Source of the DNA: Desulfuromusa sp.
GTDB lineage: Bacteria > Desulfobacterota > Desulfuromonadia > Desulfuromonadales > Geopsychrobacteraceae
Assembly: GCA_029934755.1 (NCBI GenBank)
Contig: JAOZLQ010000133.1
Span: 1 to 6,595 of the forward strand
Direction of reading: 5' to 3'
Length of the DNA: 6,595 nucleotides
A program made the position numbers and the translations under genes. Each line of letters starts with the position of its first letter. Within the stretch, counting starts at the first letter, position 1. Below are positions 4,395 to 6,595 of this stretch, piece by piece. The notes below the pieces were generated by a model. That model ran no database searches. It saw nothing but the letters and a program-made list of their open reading frames with translations, and was not told where the DNA came from.

Positions 4395-5303
4395 TTAGAT
4401 ATTTTCTATAGGCAACGCATCAATAGACTGTTTTTCAGCGAGCTGCCACAATGCCTGCACCGCCGTTTTTTGTAAATTTCGTTGACTGGAACATAAACCA
4501 ACCACATAAGATTCCAACTGTGGCGCCCGTTGCAGGATAATAACATCATTGCAAAATGGACTGCGATCAAGAACCAATTGCGGAACGATTCCAATCCCAC
4601 AACCAAGGTGCACCATGGGAATAATCGCTTCGTTACCGGAAACTTCGGAGCTAATTTTTGGCACGATTCGGTTTTTTTTCAGCCATTTATCCAACCGCCG
4701 TCGGGATAACCCAGACTGTGGAAGTACGAGAGGTAGCTGGTTTAAATTGAGAGGTTCATCTGCCTTTTGTATGATCGAAGCAGCAAGCTGTCTTGATGCA
4801 ATAAAAACCAGTGGAGTCGTCATAATCGGCAAAAATTCAATTCCCACATTACGACGTTCCGGCAAAGCTGCAACAGCTATATCAATTTCTCCAGATTCCA
4901 CCTGGATAACAGCTTTTTCTGCAGCACCGGTCCGCAAATCCAAGTGGACTTCAGGGTATGCTTTTCGATAGAGTTCCAGAAGATCCGGCAACAAACTATA
5001 AACAGCAGTAATTGATGCGTAAAGAGAAAGAGTCCCGGCAACTTTTTGCGGAACAGTAAGCAAGTCCTGAAAACTTTTAAAATCATGAAGAGCTTGTCGG
5101 GCATAGATGCGGAACCGTTCACCAGCAGCAGAAATCTGAACTGTGCGGTTATTCCGCACAAACAAAGTTTGCCCCAGTTGTTCCTCCAATCGCTGAATCG
5201 TTCGAGTTAAAGCGGCCGGACTTAAGTTACAGGCTTGGCTGGCACGTCCAAAATGGAGCAGTTCAGCAGTAGTTATAAAAATTTCAAGCTCTCGAATATC
5301 CAC
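4395..5303 (-). CDS. ilvY: LysR-family activator of ilvC, IlvY
   Basis: A LysR-type regulator of 302 residues. The winged helix-turn-helix is at about 2-60 (FGRASQACNLSPAALTRTIQRLEEQLGQTLFVRNNRTVQIS), and the rest is a periplasmic-binding-protein-like effector domain (LSLYASITAVYSLLPDLLELYRKAYPEVHLDLRTG, then NEAIIPMVHLGCGIGIVPQLVLDRS). It resembles E. coli IlvY in length and in the RNNRTV, SxTAxYSxLP and LGCGxxxxPxxVL patterns, and it is divergent from ilvC exactly as in enterobacteria. IlvY activates ilvC when bound to acetolactate or acetohydroxybutyrate. GTG at 5303 is chosen over GTG at 5309: GGGAGG lies 5 nt upstream, while 5309 overlaps that site, and the resulting MDIRELEIF matches the family start. 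Its stop codon abuts the selenoprotein stop. Confidence 0.92.
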   Translation of the reverse strand: MDIRELEIFITTAELLHFGRASQACNLSPAALTRTIQRLEEQLGQTLFVRNNRTVQISAAGERFRIYARQALHDFKSFQDLLTVPQKVAGTLSLYASITAVYSLLPDLLELYRKAYPEVHLDLRTGAAEKAVIQVESGEIDIAVAALPERRNVGIEFLPIMTTPLVFIASRQLAASIIQKADEPLNLNQLPLVLPQSGLSRRRLDKWLKKNRIVPKISSEVSGNEAIIPMVHLGCGIGIVPQLVLDRSPFCNDVIILQRAPQLESYVVGLCSSQRNLQKTAVQALWQLAEKQSIDALPIENI

Positions 5304-5451
5304 AAACACCTCCCTATTATTATTTCAATTTACGCAACACAATATACACAATAAATCAATTTACGCAACAAGCTGTGTAGGATACAGTGTTTGAAAATCT
5401 ATAAATGCTTGATTTACAGTATAAAACTTCACACTCATAAGGAGATTCACC
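5304..5451. promoter_or_regulatory. ilvY-ilvC divergent control region
   Basis: This 148-bp gap holds both promoters and the candidate IlvY operators. For ilvC, TATAAA at 5420-5425 or TATAAAT at 5400-5406 could be a -10. Neither has a good -35 at normal spacing, as is usual for a LysR-activated promoter. For ilvY an AT-rich AATAATAATA stretch lies just before its GGGAGG site, inside or next to the left operator, which would fit autorepression. The start points are not resolved. Confidence 0.55.
5325..5370. promoter_or_regulatory. Candidate IlvY operator pair: two identical 15-bp direct repeats
   Basis: TCAATTTACGCAACA occurs exactly at 5325-5339 and again at 5356-5370. The centres are 31 bp apart, about three helical turns, so both copies face the same side of DNA. 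LysR-type tetramers commonly contact two adjacent sites in such divergent regions. The repeat is certain; assignment to IlvY is inferred from position. Confidence 0.65.
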
Positions 5452-6595
5452 ATGGCTCAGAACTATTTCAACACATTGTCTTTCAGTCGTAAGTTGCAGG
5501 AACTCGGAACCTGTTATTTCATGGACAGTAGTGAGTTTGACGGGGTTGAATACCTCAAAGGGAAAAAAATCATCGTCGTTGGTTGCGGCGCTCAGGGTCT
5601 GAATCAGGGTCTGAACATGCGTGACAGCGGCCTTGATGTGTCTTATGCCCTGCGTAAAGTGGAGATTGATGAAAAGCATATCTCCTGGCAAAACGCTACC
5701 GATAACAACTTTGAGTTCGATACCATCGAGAATATGGTTCCCAAGGGTGATCTGGTTCTGAACCTGACCCCCGACAAATACCATTCACCAGTAGTCAACC
5801 ACATTATGCCGTTACTGAAAAAAGGTGCCTGCCTCTCTTACTCTCACGGGTTCAACATTGTTGAAGAAGGGATGCAGATCCGTAAGGATCTGACCGTTAT
5901 CATGGTGGCTCCCAAGTCCCCCGGTTCTGAGGTTCGCGCTGAGTTTCTACGCGGGTTTGGTGTTCCAACTCTGATTGCCGTCCACGGCGAAAATGATCCC
6001 AACGGTGACGGGCTGGATATTGCCAAGGCGTACTGCTGCGGTACCGGCGGTGACAAAGCTGGCGTGTTGATGTCTTCATTTGTGGCTGAAGTTAAATCCG
6101 ACCTGATGGGTGAGCAGACGATCCTCTGCGGTGTCCTGCAAACTGGTTCTATCCTCTTCTACAACAAAATGGTCGCTTCCGGTATTGAGTCTGGATATGC
6201 CTCCAAGTTGATCCAGTACGGCTGGGAAACCGTCACCGAAGCTCTCAAACATGGTGGCATCACCAATATGATGGACCGTCTCTCCAACCCGGCCAAGCTG
6301 ATCGCTTTTGAACTGGCTGAAGAATTGAAGGAGATCATGGGTCCACTATTTCAAAAGCATATGGATGATGTCTTGTCCGGCAAATTTTCCGAAACCATGA
6401 TGGTTGACTGGGCTAATGATGATGCCGATCTACTACGCTGGCGGGAAGAGACCAATAATGAGCCTTTCGAGCAGGCCGAAGCGCAGTCCGCAGATATTCC
6501 TGAGCAGGAATACTTTGACAACGGCATCCTGATGGTTGCCATGGTGAAAGCTGGCGTAGAGATGGCCTTTGATATCATGGTGGCTTCAGGAATCA
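5452..6595 (+). CDS. ilvC: Ketol-acid reductoisomerase, class II (long form), 3' end outside window
   Basis: IlvC converts 2-acetolactate or 2-aceto-2-hydroxybutyrate to the dihydroxy acid by Mg2+-dependent alkyl migration and NADPH reduction, in valine, leucine and isoleucine synthesis. The frame is open for 381 codons from ATG 5452, with AAGGAG 7 nt upstream, and runs off the right edge. The start MAQNYFNTLSFSRKLQELG and the N-terminal extension identify the long E. coli-type enzyme (about 490 residues). The NADPH-binding GCGAQGLNQG is at 44-53. Active-site Lys155 (APKSPG), Asp217 and Glu221 (VKSDLMGEQT) are all present. The second-half glutamates of the duplicated knot domain lie past the window end. 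HGGITNMMDRLSNPAKL and PLFQKHMDD match the enterobacterial enzyme. It is divergent from ilvY, which probably activates it. Confidence 0.97.
   Translation, partial: MAQNYFNTLSFSRKLQELGTCYFMDSSEFDGVEYLKGKKIIVVGCGAQGLNQGLNMRDSGLDVSYALRKVEIDEKHISWQNATDNNFEFDTIENMVPKGDLVLNLTPDKYHSPVVNHIMPLLKKGACLSYSHGFNIVEEGMQIRKDLTVIMVAPKSPGSEVRAEFLRGFGVPTLIAVHGENDPNGDGLDIAKAYCCGTGGDKAGVLMSSFVAEVKSDLMGEQTILCGVLQTGSILFYNKMVASGIESGYASKLIQYGWETVTEALKHGGITNMMDRLSNPAKLIAFELAEELKEIMGPLFQKHMDDVLSGKFSETMMVDWANDDADLLRWREETNNEPFEQAEAQSADIPEQEYFDNGILMVAMVKAGVEMAFDIMVASGI

Noticed and set aside
5356..5784. 142-codon minus-strand ORF
   Set aside because: It lies antisense to the clearly identified ilvC start and across the ilvY-ilvC operators; it is a shadow of ilvC codon usage.
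1..6595. CRISPR arrays, tRNA or rRNA genes, insertion sequences, phage or toxin-antitoxin genes
   Set aside because: No regularly spaced repeats, no transposase-like frame with inverted ends, and no cloverleaf or rRNA-like stretch were seen on either strand.

Overview
The window is about 6.6 kb of moderate-GC bacterial chromosome. Several features together suggest a Desulfuromonadales/Geobacter-type deltaproteobacterium (Desulfuromonadota). These are tandem GEMM-I (cyclic dinucleotide) riboswitches in front of a secreted protein gene, a SelW-like selenoprotein read through an in-frame UGA, a long-form (class II) ketol-acid reductoisomerase paired with IlvY, and a YceF-type Maf protein. The lineage is an inference; no rRNA or other marker gene is present.

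Region 1 (1-1206, minus strand). The 5' part of a secreted FN3/cadherin-like repeat protein runs off the left edge (start at 706). Its leader of about 470 nt holds two complete GEMM-I aptamers in series (1060-1146, then 820-902). Each is followed by its own intrinsic terminator (982-1016 and 743-782). A candidate promoter lies at 1176-1204. The arrangement looks like a two-gate, second-messenger-controlled switch in front of a cell-surface or extracellular protein.

Region 2 (1207-3401, minus strand). A probable three-gene operon is transcribed in the order WYL-domain regulator (2318-3322), unrecognised 124-residue protein (1858-2232), YceF-type Maf nucleotide pyrophosphatase (1231-1818). It ends in an intrinsic terminator that overlaps the maf stop codon and lies directly upstream of the riboswitch promoter.

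Region 3 (3424-4394, plus strand). Divergent from the WYL gene are a DnaQ-type DEDDh 3'-5' exonuclease gene (3482-4153) and, 19 nt later, a small selenoprotein gene (4173-4394) with a CxxU redox motif. The UGA at 4203-4205 is followed at the right distance by a stem-loop suited to be a bacterial SECIS element. A standard ORF caller misses this gene because the UGA is read as stop.

Region 4 (4395-6595). The LysR-type regulator ilvY (minus) is divergent from ilvC (plus, truncated by the right edge). The intergenic region carries two identical 15-bp direct repeats 31 bp apart, which are candidate IlvY operators. The selenoprotein and ilvY stop codons abut with no intervening base.

Several starts were moved from the longest possible ORF to the position supported by a ribosome binding site: maf to 1818, the 124-residue protein to 2232, the WYL regulator to 3322 and ilvY to 5303.
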